Part shown: positions 17,448 to 26,530 of the stretch, one piece after another
How positions within the stretch are numbered: the stretch's first letter is position 1
Layout: each line of letters begins with the position of its first letter
Source of the DNA: Jeotgalibacillus sp. ET6
Lineage (GTDB): Bacteria > Bacillota > Bacilli > Bacillales > Jeotgalibacillaceae
Direction of reading: 5' to 3'
Length of the DNA: 64,000 bases
Assembly (NCBI RefSeq): GCF_029667115.1
Contig: NZ_JARUIU010000006.1
Location: 80,051 to 144,050 of the forward strand
Made by a program: the position numbers and the translations under genes
The notes under the pieces: model-generated
Seen by the model: only the letters and a program-made list of their open reading frames with translations
Database searches by the model: none
What the model was told of the DNA's origin: nothing

Positions 17448-17673
17448 AAGAGCGAGCTTGGGACAAAAGTGTCTCAAGCTCTTTGACCGTTTTGGCTGCG
17501 CTTTAGGCGGACCCTTTCCTCAGGTACGGCGCTGAGCCCTCCTCAGGCTTTGCCTTTCTTGGTCTCAGCTTGCCGTCATGTCCTGCAGGAGTCGCCACCT
17601 TCCGCTCCGCTCACCTACTACTTTTAATAAAATTTCCTCATTTTTTTCACTTATTTTAGTTTTATCCAAGCCA
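17448..17673 (-). repeat. interspersed repeat, copy 2 (minus orientation)
   Basis: Reads in reverse: the terminator hairpin end (GAGCTTGGGACA ... TGTCTCAAGCTC) is at 17452-17485, next to prfC, and the 5' end (GGCTTGGATAAAAC) at about 17672. The core with GAGCGGAGCGGAAGGTGGCGA and CTCAGCGCCGT is well kept. Most of the 465-bp gap between prfC and the EAL gene is this repeat. The rest, up to 17850, is AT-rich with no clear gene. Confidence 0.88.
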
Positions 17674-17866
17674 CATTCCTTTTAATTTTGACTACTTAAT
17701 CCTCCTGATCAAGTACTTTTCTAACAATATGACATTACATAAAACTGTCCTGATTATATTTAAAAAACCTAAATAAAAAAATTTACTAAAAAAGGTTTTC
17801 ATAGTGACTATTTACATATAAAATAAGAATAATACTATTTAACTATAAAAGGGAGTGGGTCGAAAG

Positions 17867-18895
17867 ATGGATTATTCGTGCAGCCAATGCGGGGTGTCAG
17901 TTAATTTTAACAAACAAGGAACATTTTTTGTAAAACAAATACAGCTTAGTGAGGCACAAACGATATCCCGTTCGTTTTATCAATCTGACAATTCTGCAGC
18001 ACTTAATTACACGAATCTTCAAGATATTGAAGAAGCAGCAAAAAAAATATATGCAAGGGGATATCATCATGTGAACTGCGGAGTGGCTCATCAAGGCGGC
18101 ACAGCATCGTTTATGGACATTCAATTATTCCTTGAAAGAATTCAAAACCGAGAAACGATTGAATTCATTCAAAATGGCAAATTTGTCAGTCATTTGCAGC
18201 CAATATTAAAAGTTGATTCAGGAGACGTTTACGCCTACGAATCCTTGCTCCGCTCGAACGATCCATCAAAAAGCATCTCTCCATTTGAATTGTTTAAAGT
18301 CGCGAATACTACTGGTTTTCATTCACTTCTTGATCAGCGGGCAAGAGAAGAGGCTATTAAGGCCAAAAAAATGCATATTCAGCATGGAATTAAAAGCTTT
18401 ATAAATTTTCTTCCTTCAACCATTTACAATCCGGAGTATTGTTTGAAACATACGTTTAATATTGTAAAAAAATATGATATAGACCCTGAAGACCTGGTGT
18501 TTGAAGTGGTAGAAACAGAAAAAATCACTGATGTAGATCACCTTAAATCCGTGTTTAATACCTACAAGCGTGAAGGAATTAAAGTAGCACTTGATGATGT
18601 GGGGGCAGGATTTTCAACGATCGATATGCTGAAGCTTCTAGAGCCAGATTATGTAAAAATTGATCGATCATTTATTTCCTTCTGCGATACGAGTGCGGAA
18701 AAACAAGATTTCTTAAAAGAGGTTCGTGAAACATCCCAAAATTTAGGCATAAAAGTTCTTGCAGAAGGAATTGAGCGTCAAGAAGAATTGGAAATATGCC
18801 AGAAGCTCGGGCTTGACCTGTGCCAGGGCTATCTTTTTGGAAAACCATCAGAGTCTGCACAATTGCCGGCAGTAACTGAAGCATTTGTTTCGTAA
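17867..18895 (+). CDS. EAL-domain cyclic-di-GMP phosphodiesterase-like protein
   Basis: 342-aa protein with an unusual N-terminal region of about 90 residues and a C-terminal EAL domain, which hydrolyses c-di-GMP. Catalytic residues appear intact: ESL in YAYESLLRS (the EAL Glu), Asn in INFLPSTI, Glu in FEVVETEKI, DDVG, Lys in YVKIDRSF and Glu in LAEGIERQEE, then QGYLFGKP. The N-terminus has Cys residues in CSQCG (about residues 4-8) and HHVNCGVAH (about 66-74), which could form a metal or redox site. No membrane segment, so cytosolic. ATG 17867 is chosen (AAGGGAG upstream); GTG 17855 is an alternative. Confidence 0.88.
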   Translation: MDYSCSQCGVSVNFNKQGTFFVKQIQLSEAQTISRSFYQSDNSAALNYTNLQDIEEAAKKIYARGYHHVNCGVAHQGGTASFMDIQLFLERIQNRETIEFIQNGKFVSHLQPILKVDSGDVYAYESLLRSNDPSKSISPFELFKVANTTGFHSLLDQRAREEAIKAKKMHIQHGIKSFINFLPSTIYNPEYCLKHTFNIVKKYDIDPEDLVFEVVETEKITDVDHLKSVFNTYKREGIKVALDDVGAGFSTIDMLKLLEPDYVKIDRSFISFCDTSAEKQDFLKEVRETSQNLGIKVLAEGIERQEELEICQKLGLDLCQGYLFGKPSESAQLPAVTEAFVS

Positions 18896-18929
18896 CTGAG
18901 AGTAAGAAATCTGATTTCTCAAAAGCCGG

Positions 18930-18957
18930 TTGACTGTATTGAAATTTATGCTATTAT
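18930..18957 (+). promoter_or_regulatory. promoter of the T-box leader
   Basis: TTGACT (18930-18935) - 16 nt - TATTAT (18952-18957). Confidence 0.55.
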
Positions 18958-18989
18958 AAGAATGATTCTTTAGCGCTTAAAAGCGTTTA

Positions 18990-19208
18990 AGTGAAATAGC
19001 ATAAAGCGACGATCCGGCAGACAGAGTAAAAAATTCATGTGCAGAACATAGAGACTAAGTGGGTGGTGAAAGCTTAGGCAATGAGTTTTTGAATTACACT
19101 GCCATTAGTGGATGTACGAAATAAAGCGAACTGTGTACACAGTTTAACAGGGTGGTACCGCGGAGAACTTCTTCGTCCCTAACCAGGGATTAAGACGTTC
19201 TCTTTTTT
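18990..19208 (+). ncRNA. T-box leader controlling the NhaC-family gene, probably tyrosine-specific
   Basis: Diagnostic T-box sequence AGGGTGGTACCGCGG at 19149-19163 followed by the intrinsic terminator 19163-19208 (GAGAAC ... GTTCTC then six T). Stem I is outlined by GGCAG (19016-19020) pairing with CTGCC, with a loop-E pair AGTA on the 5' side and GAA on the 3' side. Between GAA and the basal helix the sequence is TTACA; UAC (Tyr) followed by A fits best as specifier, though the reading is by eye. Uncharged tRNA binding would favour antitermination. Confidence 0.9.
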
Positions 19209-19329
19209 ATTTTGGCTATAAAAAGGCTATTAAACGACCCATACTGTTAACAATGAGGAAAGAATCTAAGAACTCTCTTTTAGGAAATACGTTTTGTGAT
19301 CTATATTGAATAGCCAGGAGGTAATAAAT

Positions 19330-20727
19330 ATGAACGAAACTGAGTCTTTTAAAACGTCAAACAGAGAAGCAATTTTCATTCTTTTTACTATAGTAGCGTG
19401 TATCAGTGCAAGTATGATCCACTTTCAAACAGTTCCACACATTCCAATCGTCATCAGTATTCTGCTGCTTTTTGGATTTGGTTTATGGAAGAGAGTTTCA
19501 ATTAAAGAACTGCAGGAAGGGATGACCTCCGGTGCAGCTTCAGGATTAAGCGCCGTCTTTTTATTTTTCTTTATTGGCATGCTGATCAGCAGTTTCATCC
19601 TTTCAGGGACCATTCCGACTTTAATGTACAGCGGGCTGCTGATCGCTGACTGGCCATTTTATTTTTCAATTGTTTTTATCGTTACAGCGATGGTTGGAAT
19701 CTCCATAGGAAGTTCGCTGACTACCACTGCTACATTAGGGGTAGCGTTTATAGGGATGTCTACGTCCCTGGATTATTCCCTTGCAGTAACAGCAGGAGCA
19801 ATCGTGTCGGGTGCCTTCTTCGGAGATAAGATGTCACCTTTGTCCGATACAACGAATCTTGCTTCTACGGTTGTTGGGGTGGATCTGTTTGATCATATAA
19901 GAAATATGACGTGGACAACCCTCCCTGCGTTTATTCTTTCATTACTGGTGTTTGGAATTCTATCACCTGCTAATGAGGAAGCAATCACGGGCGAAAGTCT
20001 GGATATTCTACGAAACGGGCTCACCGATACTGGGCTCATCCATTGGTATTCTCTGCTGCCTATCGCAGGACTGCTTATAATGGCGGTAAAAAAGGTGCCA
20101 GCCAAGCTTGCTCTTGCAGTAACGATTGTTTTTAGTATTTCATTGTCATACATGCACACATTTACCTCTTATTCAGACTTGGCATCGATTTTAATGGATG
20201 GGTATGTTTCTTCCACTGGTATAGAAAACATTGATGAACTCCTTACAAGAGGCGGACTACAGTCCATGCTTTTTACTGTTTCTCTTGTTCTCCTCGCACT
20301 TGGTCTGGGAGGACTTCTTTTTAAACTGGGCATCATAAAAGCATTACTTTCCCTGGTCGAAAAGAAGCTGAAAAAATCATCCTCTGCTCTGCTATCTGCG
20401 GCTGGAACAGCTTTTGGCATTAATGTCGTTATAGGAGAACAATACTTATCAATCCTTCTGGCCGGAGAATCTTACAAACGGTCCATTGACGACTTAAGTC
20501 TTGAAAGAAAAAATTTATCCAGGGTGCTTGAAGATGCAGGAACTGTGGTTAATCCACTCGTGCCATGGGGAGTGTGTGGGGTATTTATCACCAGCGTGCT
20601 TGGAGTGCCCACGCTTGAGTACATTCCCTTTGCGCTGTTTTGTCTGCTCTGCCCCGTACTGACCGTGCTGTTTTGCTTAACTGGATGGACCATTACCCAC
20701 CAAAAAAAGAATAGCTCTATATTGTAA
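19330..20727 (+). CDS. NhaC family Na+/H+ antiporter-type transporter, T-box controlled
   Basis: 465-aa membrane protein of the NhaC family with about twelve hydrophobic helices. Family features include TTATLGVAFIGMS, SGAFFGDKMSPLSDTTNLAS (about residues 164-183) and VVNPLVPWGVCGVF. A T-box precedes it, and NhaC-type transporters under amino-acid T-boxes are usually amino-acid carriers rather than pH antiporters. The specifier suggests tyrosine. AGGAGG at 19315-19320 supports ATG 19330 over an earlier TTG at 19306. Tyrosine uptake would match the tyrosine catabolism operon 15 kb away, an inference only. Confidence 0.9.
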   Translation: MNETESFKTSNREAIFILFTIVACISASMIHFQTVPHIPIVISILLLFGFGLWKRVSIKELQEGMTSGAASGLSAVFLFFFIGMLISSFILSGTIPTLMYSGLLIADWPFYFSIVFIVTAMVGISIGSSLTTTATLGVAFIGMSTSLDYSLAVTAGAIVSGAFFGDKMSPLSDTTNLASTVVGVDLFDHIRNMTWTTLPAFILSLLVFGILSPANEEAITGESLDILRNGLTDTGLIHWYSLLPIAGLLIMAVKKVPAKLALAVTIVFSISLSYMHTFTSYSDLASILMDGYVSSTGIENIDELLTRGGLQSMLFTVSLVLLALGLGGLLFKLGIIKALLSLVEKKLKKSSSALLSAAGTAFGINVVIGEQYLSILLAGESYKRSIDDLSLERKNLSRVLEDAGTVVNPLVPWGVCGVFITSVLGVPTLEYIPFALFCLLCPVLTVLFCLTGWTITHQKKNSSIL

Positions 20728-20742
20728 AATAAAATGATAAGT

Positions 20743-20970
20743 GAGGCTGGGACAGAACTCAAACAAGTTTAAAAAATGAGGATCTATTTATTACTAGTAG
20801 TAGGTGAGCGGAGCGGAGGGTGGCGACTCCTGCAGGATATGACGGCAAGCTGAGACCCCTTAAGGCAAAGCCTTTAGGAGGGCTCAGCGCCGTCCCTGCG
20901 GAAAGCGTCCACCTGAAGCGAAGTGAACCGGTCGTAGAGCTTGAGACACTTTTGTCCCAAGCTCTTTTTA
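20743..20970 (+). repeat. interspersed repeat, copy 3 (full length)
   Basis: Starts GAGGCTGGGACAGAACTC and ends GAGCTTGAGACACTTTTGTC / CCAAGCTC + T-run. The core contains GAGCGGAGCGGAGGGTGGCGA, GGGCTCAGCGCCGTCCCTGC and GGAAAGCGTCC. It follows the NhaC-family gene by 15 bp and provides its terminator. The next ~220 bp (to 21196) hold only the promoter of the RND gene. Confidence 0.9.
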
Positions 20971-21106
20971 TAAAAATAACGATTTGCCCATAAATTACCT
21001 CTATCATAGAAGCACTAATTTAAAAAACATAGAATCTTCAGAGTGAAGAAAAGGCATTTAGAATAATTGGTAATTTTGTTTATATTGTGAACGACCGCTT
21101 TAAATA

Positions 21107-21135
21107 TTGAATAACGACACACTAGTCAGTATAGT
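21107..21135 (+). promoter_or_regulatory. promoter of the RND pump gene
   Basis: TTGAAT (21107-21112) - 17 nt - TATAGT (21130-21135). A partial inverted repeat ACTA ... TAGT (21121-21135) overlaps the -10 and could be an operator. Confidence 0.5.
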
Positions 21136-21196
21136 AAATAGACATAGTATGATAGTTGGACGATGTCAATTTTGTCCGGCGGAGGGAGAGTTTCGG

Positions 21197-24100
21197 TTGA
21201 ATATCAGTAATTTCTCAGTAAGAAGACCTGTTTTTACCATTGTCACCATGCTTTTAGTAATTTTACTCGGGACTATTTCTTTAACAAGAATCCCAATTAA
21301 ACTTATTCCGGATATAAATCCTCCGGTTGCAGTCGTCGTAACCTCGTATCCCGGTGCAAGCCCCACGGAAGTTCTTGAAAAAGTCACTAAGCCGATTGAA
21401 TCTCAGCTAGCGCTGCTTCCTGGATTGAAAAATGTTCAGTCCACTTCGGAAGAAGGATCTAATCTGGTCTTCCTTGAATTTACTTTTGCAACAGATATAG
21501 ATGAAGTAGAAGGAGATATCCAGCAGGCTGTTCAGCAGGTGGAAGTGCCTGAAGGTGCAGCTGAGCCAAGGGTTCTGAAATTTGATCCTTCTCAATTTCC
21601 AGTCATACAGCTAAGCCTGAGATCGTCTGACGATTCAGCAGATATCCGGGAACTTGCTGAAGAATTAGAACTGGAATTAACCCGAACAGATGGCGTTGCA
21701 AGCGTCGATATTTCCAATTCACTATCCGAAGAAGTCCGGATTTTGTTGGATCAGGACCAGCTTGAAGAATATGGACTTACGCAATCAGATGTGCTGAATT
21801 CTATTCAGTCCAATAATATCTCATTTCCTGGTGATACCGTTCAGACGGAAGGCAAGGACCTCACTACAAGAATTTTAAGCACCCTTACTTCAGTCGAAGA
21901 CATTGAGGATCTTGTTATTACCGTTAATCCGGCAGATGGAGAAAATATACTTATCAGTGATCTTGCGGAAGTAACATTAGGGGAGGAAGAGTCTGATGTT
22001 ATAACACGTGCAAATGAAGAACAAGCGGTTCTGATTAGTGTGCTGCAGGAGTCCGATGCCAATACAGCTGATGTATCCACAGCTTTTCAGGACGAGCTAA
22101 ACCGTTTGCTTGAGGAAGACCGCTACGAATCCATTACTGCGGATGTGTTATTTGACCAGGGGGATTATATCCAGCTGGCCATTGGAAACATTGGTAATGC
22201 CCTGATTATTGGTGGGCTTTTCGCCATGATCGTTTTATTCCTGTTTTTACGTAATGTAAAAAGTCCGATTATTATTGGAGTAGCCATTCCATATTCGGTT
22301 ATCGTTACATTTGTTTTAATGTTTTTCTCAGACTTCTCCTTAAATATCTTTACGCTGGGTGCTTTGGCACTGGGAATCGGAATGCTTGTGGATAATGCCA
22401 TTGTAGTACTTGAAAATATATTCAGGCATTTATCCATGAAAAAAGATCCTAAAACAGCCGCTAAAGATGGGGCAAAGGAAGTAGCGGGAGCGATAACCGC
22501 TTCTACCTTAACAACGGTAGCTGTGTTTATTCCTGTTATTTTTATTGAAGGATTGATTGGAGACCTTTTTACCGAATTTGCTTTAACCATATCATTCAGT
22601 TTATTTGCTTCTTTGGTAGTGGCACTGACAGTTGTACCGATGCTCGCGAGCAGACTGCTTAAAACTCCGCCTAAAAACTTTGAAGCAGAGCGAAAGCAGA
22701 CATCGTATATGAAGGGCTTTGAAAAAACGATTCGCTGGGCACTTCGCAGACGCTGGGCGCCTATACTGCTGACTTTCCTGCTTCTTGCAGGCGGTGCAGC
22801 AGGAATTACCACTGTAGGAACGCAATTTCTACCTGCAACAGATGAAGGGTTCTTTAGTATCCGTGTTTCATTAGAGAATGGTACGGCTCTTGAAGAAACA
22901 GACAGAGTAGTAGAAGCGATAGAAGAGGAATTGAAACAAGAAGAAGCAGTTGAGGTGTATGTCAGTCAGGTAGGTGCACTCCAGCAGGGCTCCTTTGATG
23001 GGGGATCGGATGGAAGTATAGCTGATATATCAGTGAAGATGATTCCACTTGATGACCGGGATGTTTCTGTCTTTGAATTTATTGAAGATCTTTCTCCAAA
23101 AATCGAAGAAGCAGCACTCGAAGTAAATGAAACCGCAGAAGTGTCAGCGGATCTGCAGACAGCCACAGGATCATCACCGCAGACGCTGTCCTTCTCCGTC
23201 AGGGATACTGATGAGTCCAGACTGGAGGAAGCTGTTGATGAAATCGAAACAGCTCTTCTGGATCTTGATTCCATTACAGAAGTTGAAACTGACCTTGAAG
23301 ATACAGTAGAGGAAATACAGCTTACAATTGACCGGGAAAGCGCGCGTGAGTACGGATTTGCGCCTGCTCAAATTGCTCAATCAGTCAACAATGTAACAAG
23401 GGGCGCATTAGCTACACAAATCATCTCTGAAAATTCTCAGGTATACAGTGTATTTGTGCAGTATGAAGAAGAAGTGGCTAATACACTTGAAGGATTACGG
23501 TCACTTTCATTGCGGGCTCCGAGCGGAAGTTTTGTTGAATTGCAGGAACTGGCTGCTATCGAAACAGCAGAAGGACCTGTATCCATTCAACGTATTGATC
23601 AGCAGGCGGCAGTAGGGTTTACAGCTACGTATACCTCTGGAACCAACCTCGGTTCTATATCAACCGAAGTGGATGAAGTAATCGCTGATCTTGAACTCGC
23701 GGATGAAACAGAAGTAGTATTTGGCGGAGACAGAGAGCTCTTGGATGATTCTCTTAACGATATGCTCTTAGCCGTTGTACTTGCGATCATTTTGGTTTAC
23801 TTTGTAATGGCCGCACAATTTGAATCGTTTAAATACCCATTCGTCATTATGTTTACTGTACCGCTAATGGTCATTGGTGTGGCAATTGCACTAGTTGTTA
23901 CTCAAACCCCGGTCAGTGTGACCGCTATTATTGGTCTGTTAGTACTCTCAGGTATTGTTGTAAACAATGGGATTGTGCTGGTCGATTATATTAACCAGCG
24001 AAAAGCGGATGGCATGTCAAGCTATGATGCTATTGTGACTTCCGTCCGGGACCGGCTTCGTCCAATTCTGATGACTGCTTTAACCACGATTCTTGGCCTT

Positions 24101-24295
24101 CTTCCGCTGGCCTTGGGAATTGGGGAAGGAACGGAAATTAATCAGCCGATGGCAATTACAGTTATAGGAGGACTTATCAGTTCTACATTCCTCACCCTGT
24201 ATATTGTCCCGATTGTTTACAGCTTCTTAGATCCTGAAACAAGAAAGATGAATCGCAAAAAAAGTAAAAAGAAAATACAAGTGAACGAAAATTAA
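21197..24295 (+). CDS. RND superfamily efflux transporter (AcrB/SwrC-like)
   Basis: 1032-aa proton-driven efflux pump subunit in the HAE1-like RND branch. There are twelve expected transmembrane segments: one after the N-terminus (FTIVTMLLVILLG), five in 330-520, and the second half near 840-1010. Proton-relay residues sit in LGIGMLVDNAIVVLEN (TM4, double region around residue 400). Two large extracytoplasmic loops separate the halves. The TTG at 21197 is chosen because GGAGGGA lies 9 nt upstream; the frame opens 30 codons earlier at an unsupported TTG. No periplasmic adaptor or outer-membrane gene is adjacent, as usual for Gram-positive SwrC-type pumps. Substrate unknown. Confidence 0.92.
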   Translation: MNISNFSVRRPVFTIVTMLLVILLGTISLTRIPIKLIPDINPPVAVVVTSYPGASPTEVLEKVTKPIESQLALLPGLKNVQSTSEEGSNLVFLEFTFATDIDEVEGDIQQAVQQVEVPEGAAEPRVLKFDPSQFPVIQLSLRSSDDSADIRELAEELELELTRTDGVASVDISNSLSEEVRILLDQDQLEEYGLTQSDVLNSIQSNNISFPGDTVQTEGKDLTTRILSTLTSVEDIEDLVITVNPADGENILISDLAEVTLGEEESDVITRANEEQAVLISVLQESDANTADVSTAFQDELNRLLEEDRYESITADVLFDQGDYIQLAIGNIGNALIIGGLFAMIVLFLFLRNVKSPIIIGVAIPYSVIVTFVLMFFSDFSLNIFTLGALALGIGMLVDNAIVVLENIFRHLSMKKDPKTAAKDGAKEVAGAITASTLTTVAVFIPVIFIEGLIGDLFTEFALTISFSLFASLVVALTVVPMLASRLLKTPPKNFEAERKQTSYMKGFEKTIRWALRRRWAPILLTFLLLAGGAAGITTVGTQFLPATDEGFFSIRVSLENGTALEETDRVVEAIEEELKQEEAVEVYVSQVGALQQGSFDGGSDGSIADISVKMIPLDDRDVSVFEFIEDLSPKIEEAALEVNETAEVSADLQTATGSSPQTLSFSVRDTDESRLEEAVDEIETALLDLDSITEVETDLEDTVEEIQLTIDRESAREYGFAPAQIAQSVNNVTRGALATQIISENSQVYSVFVQYEEEVANTLEGLRSLSLRAPSGSFVELQELAAIETAEGPVSIQRIDQQAAVGFTATYTSGTNLGSISTEVDEVIADLELADETEVVFGGDRELLDDSLNDMLLAVVLAIILVYFVMAAQFESFKYPFVIMFTVPLMVIGVAIALVVTQTPVSVTAIIGLLVLSGIVVNNGIVLVDYINQRKADGMSSYDAIVTSVRDRLRPILMTALTTILGLLPLALGIGEGTEINQPMAITVIGGLISSTFLTLYIVPIVYSFLDPETRKMNRKKSKKKIQVNEN

Positions 24296-24299
24296 TATG

Positions 24300-24334
24300 A
24301 AGGGGTTCAGCCAAAATGGTTGAACCCCTTATTT
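24300..24334. terminator. intrinsic terminator after the RND gene
   Basis: 13-bp stem AAGGGGTTCAGCC / GGTTGAACCCCTT with one G-U pair and loop AAAAT, followed by ATTTAAT. Confidence 0.85.
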
Positions 24335-24372
24335 AATATCTTTACTATTGAATAAAAAGGGGGAATAAAAGA

Positions 24373-25461
24373 ATGAAAGAAGGTTATTTTATTACAGGTT
24401 TTCCCGGTTTTATTAGTGAACAACTTATAAAATTCTGGCTTTCTGAAAGCAGTGAAAAAAAAATCTATGTGCTGGTGCTTCCTGCTATGATGAAAAAAGC
24501 CAACGAAACCATTGAAAAGCTGATGCGTGAAGGAATGAATACATCCACCATTCACGTTATAGAGGGAGATATTACAAAAAAAGATCTGGGCTTGCCGCTC
24601 CCAACAAAAGAGCATCTTCAGAACAAGATACACTATGTTTGGCATCTCGCAGCAGTATACGATCTTGCTGTTGAAAAATCTCTGGCCTATAAAGTGAATG
24701 TTACCGGTACGTATCATGTAAATGAATGGGTAAAGGGTCTACCAAACTTAAAGCGCTACGTCTATTTCAGCACCGCATATGTTGCAGGGAGAAGAGAAGG
24801 GGCTATTAGAGCGGATGAACTAATACGTCCATATCAATTTAGAAATTACTATGAAGAAACAAAATACGAAGCGGAAGTATTGGTCCAAAAATGCAAAAAA
24901 GAGATTCCAATTACTATTTTCAGGCCTTCTATTGTGAAAGGAGACAAAAAGGGGGCTACCACGAAGTTTGATGGTCCATATTATTTAATGAATATTATGG
25001 ACAGATTAAGGAAATACGGATCAATCCCTTACATAGGAAAAAGCAGTGCCGAATTAAACGTCGTACCTGTGGATTATGTGATTGCAGCTGCTGACTGGCT
25101 GAGCAGATTGGATAACAGTGCAGGAAAGACGTATCACCTGACAGACCCGCAAGCTTACCCTGCGCGGGAAATTTTCCGCTTTATGATGATGGCGCAGATT
25201 GGAAAAAAACCAACATACACTGTTCCTTACTCATTAGTTAATAAACTTCTTCGTGTACCTTATATCAGAAAATATTTAGGTGTGGAGAGACAGGCGCTTG
25301 ACTATTTTCAATATATGGGAAGGTTTGTTCAGGATGAGACAGAAAAAGACCTGGCGGGCTCTACTATCAGCTGCCCCGACTATTTAGACACATTGGGAGC
25401 AATGGTGACATATTATGAACAGCATAAAAATAATAAAAACTTACATCCTCCTGTAAACTGA
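24373..25461 (+). CDS. SDR-family NAD(P)-dependent reductase (NAD_binding_4 / male-sterility type)
   Basis: 362-aa extended short-chain dehydrogenase. N-terminal nucleotide-binding loop TGFPGFIS (residues 8-15), Asp in EGDITKKD, HLAAVYDL, and the active-site pair YYEETKYEAE (YxxxK, about residues 158-167). The family resembles the reductase domain of fatty acyl-CoA/carboxylic acid reductases, which act on thioesters, but the substrate here is unknown. The ATG follows a GGGGGAA run. It stands alone between the RND pump terminator and the Mn riboswitch, with no partner gene. Confidence 0.8.
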   Translation: MKEGYFITGFPGFISEQLIKFWLSESSEKKIYVLVLPAMMKKANETIEKLMREGMNTSTIHVIEGDITKKDLGLPLPTKEHLQNKIHYVWHLAAVYDLAVEKSLAYKVNVTGTYHVNEWVKGLPNLKRYVYFSTAYVAGRREGAIRADELIRPYQFRNYYEETKYEAEVLVQKCKKEIPITIFRPSIVKGDKKGATTKFDGPYYLMNIMDRLRKYGSIPYIGKSSAELNVVPVDYVIAAADWLSRLDNSAGKTYHLTDPQAYPAREIFRFMMMAQIGKKPTYTVPYSLVNKLLRVPYIRKYLGVERQALDYFQYMGRFVQDETEKDLAGSTISCPDYLDTLGAMVTYYEQHKNNKNLHPPVN

Positions 25462-25497
25462 AAAAAATTAAACATATGTGTACAATTTTCCATCAGG

Positions 25498-25506
25498 TGT
25501 TATAAT
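25498..25506 (+). promoter_or_regulatory. extended -10 promoter upstream of the Mn riboswitch
   Basis: TGTTATAAT: a TGn motif directly before TATAAT. No good -35 is evident. Confidence 0.5.
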
Positions 25507-25529
25507 AAAATAAATTAAATATTTCTTTG

Positions 25530-25678
25530 ACATGCTGTCAAGGGGGAGTAGCTATGGTCGCTTTAATCAGGCGGCTAATTACTGGTCGTCATCACATGGA
25601 GTCATCATCCATCGGCCTTAATGGCATATACATATGCTTAGCAAGACCTTTGCCTTTTATTAGGTAAAGGTCTTTTTT
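25530..25678 (+). ncRNA. yybP-ykoY (Mn2+) riboswitch
   Basis: The 5' element TCAAGGGGGAGTAGC (about 25538-25552) and the 3' element around CATCCATCGGCCTTAATGGC (25606-25625) match the yybP-ykoY aptamer. They are followed by a terminator at 25642-25678 (stem AGACCTTTGCCT / AGGTAAAGGTCT then six T). A TerC gene starts 60 bp on, as in other members of this regulon. Manganese binding is established to disrupt the terminator. Confidence 0.88.
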
Positions 25679-25738
25679 GCGGTTTTTTGCATAGGCACCC
25701 CATGATATTGGTGACAATGAAGTAAAGGAGGAAAATGA

Positions 25739-26530
25739 ATGGATGCAGCTTTACTATTAGAGTACGGATGGGTTTTACTCATCCTTGTGGGGTTAGAAGG
25801 TATACTAGCAGCGGATAATGCAGTAGTAATGGCAGTGATGGTAAAGCATCTCCCGCCGGAGCAAAGAAAGAAGGCATTATTTTACGGTCTATTTGGAGCT
25901 TTTATCTTCCGTTTTGCATCTTTATTTCTGATTGCAGTCTTAATTGATGTATGGCAGGTGCAGGCGCTTGGAGCTATTTATTTGTTATATATTTCAATCA
26001 GCCATATTATAAAGCAGGCCCGTTCTTCTAAAGCTGAACTCACAGACGTAGAAAAAGCAAAAAAAGAAACAGAGGGTTCAGGATTTTGGATGACAGTTCT
26101 AAAGGTGGAAATTGCAGATATTGCATTCGCCATCGATTCCATGCTTGCAGCAGTCGCACTGGCTTTGACATTGCCGGCAGTTGGAGCATTCGAAATAGGC
26201 GGCATTGATGGAGGCCAATTTATCGTAATCTTCCTGGGTGGCTTGATTGGCTTGATCATCATGAGGTTTGCAGCTCACTGGTTCGTTCGTCTGCTCGGTA
26301 AATACCCATTGCTTGAAACAACTGCATTTTTAATTGTCGGATGGGTTGGGGTTAAGCTGGTAGTTCTTACGCTTGGGCATCCGAACCTTGCAATTATCGA
26401 TACTCACTTCCCGCATTCGACGCCATGGAAAATCATTTTCTGGAGCATATTGGTTATCATCGCAGTGGGAGGCTATATCCTGGCAAGAAAGAAAGGAAGT
26501 CAGGAAAATATAGAAGATCTTTCGGTTTAA
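25739..26530 (+). CDS. TerC family membrane protein, Mn riboswitch-controlled
   Basis: 263-aa TerC-family integral membrane protein with about seven helices. The family Asp motifs are present: LEGILAADNAVVMAVM (about residues 19-34) and IADIAFAIDSMLAA (about 124-137), proposed metal-handling residues. TerC proteins export Mn2+ and in B. subtilis (MeeF, MeeY) help load exoenzymes with manganese. The yybP-ykoY riboswitch upstream supports a manganese role. AAAGGAGG is 7 nt before ATG 25739. Another ATG four bases upstream is in a different frame. Confidence 0.92.
   Translation: MDAALLLEYGWVLLILVGLEGILAADNAVVMAVMVKHLPPEQRKKALFYGLFGAFIFRFASLFLIAVLIDVWQVQALGAIYLLYISISHIIKQARSSKAELTDVEKAKKETEGSGFWMTVLKVEIADIAFAIDSMLAAVALALTLPAVGAFEIGGIDGGQFIVIFLGGLIGLIIMRFAAHWFVRLLGKYPLLETTAFLIVGWVGVKLVVLTLGHPNLAIIDTHFPHSTPWKIIFWSILVIIAVGGYILARKKGSQENIEDLSV

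Noticed and set aside
17448..17673. A coding gene in the ~200-bp repeat regions
   Set aside because: No conserved open frame is kept between the copies; the conserved features are the core blocks and the terminal hairpin.
22165..22812. 215-aa open frame antisense to the RND pump gene
   Set aside because: It is a long shadow frame created by the RND coding sequence; it has no ribosome site and its composition mirrors the sense codons.
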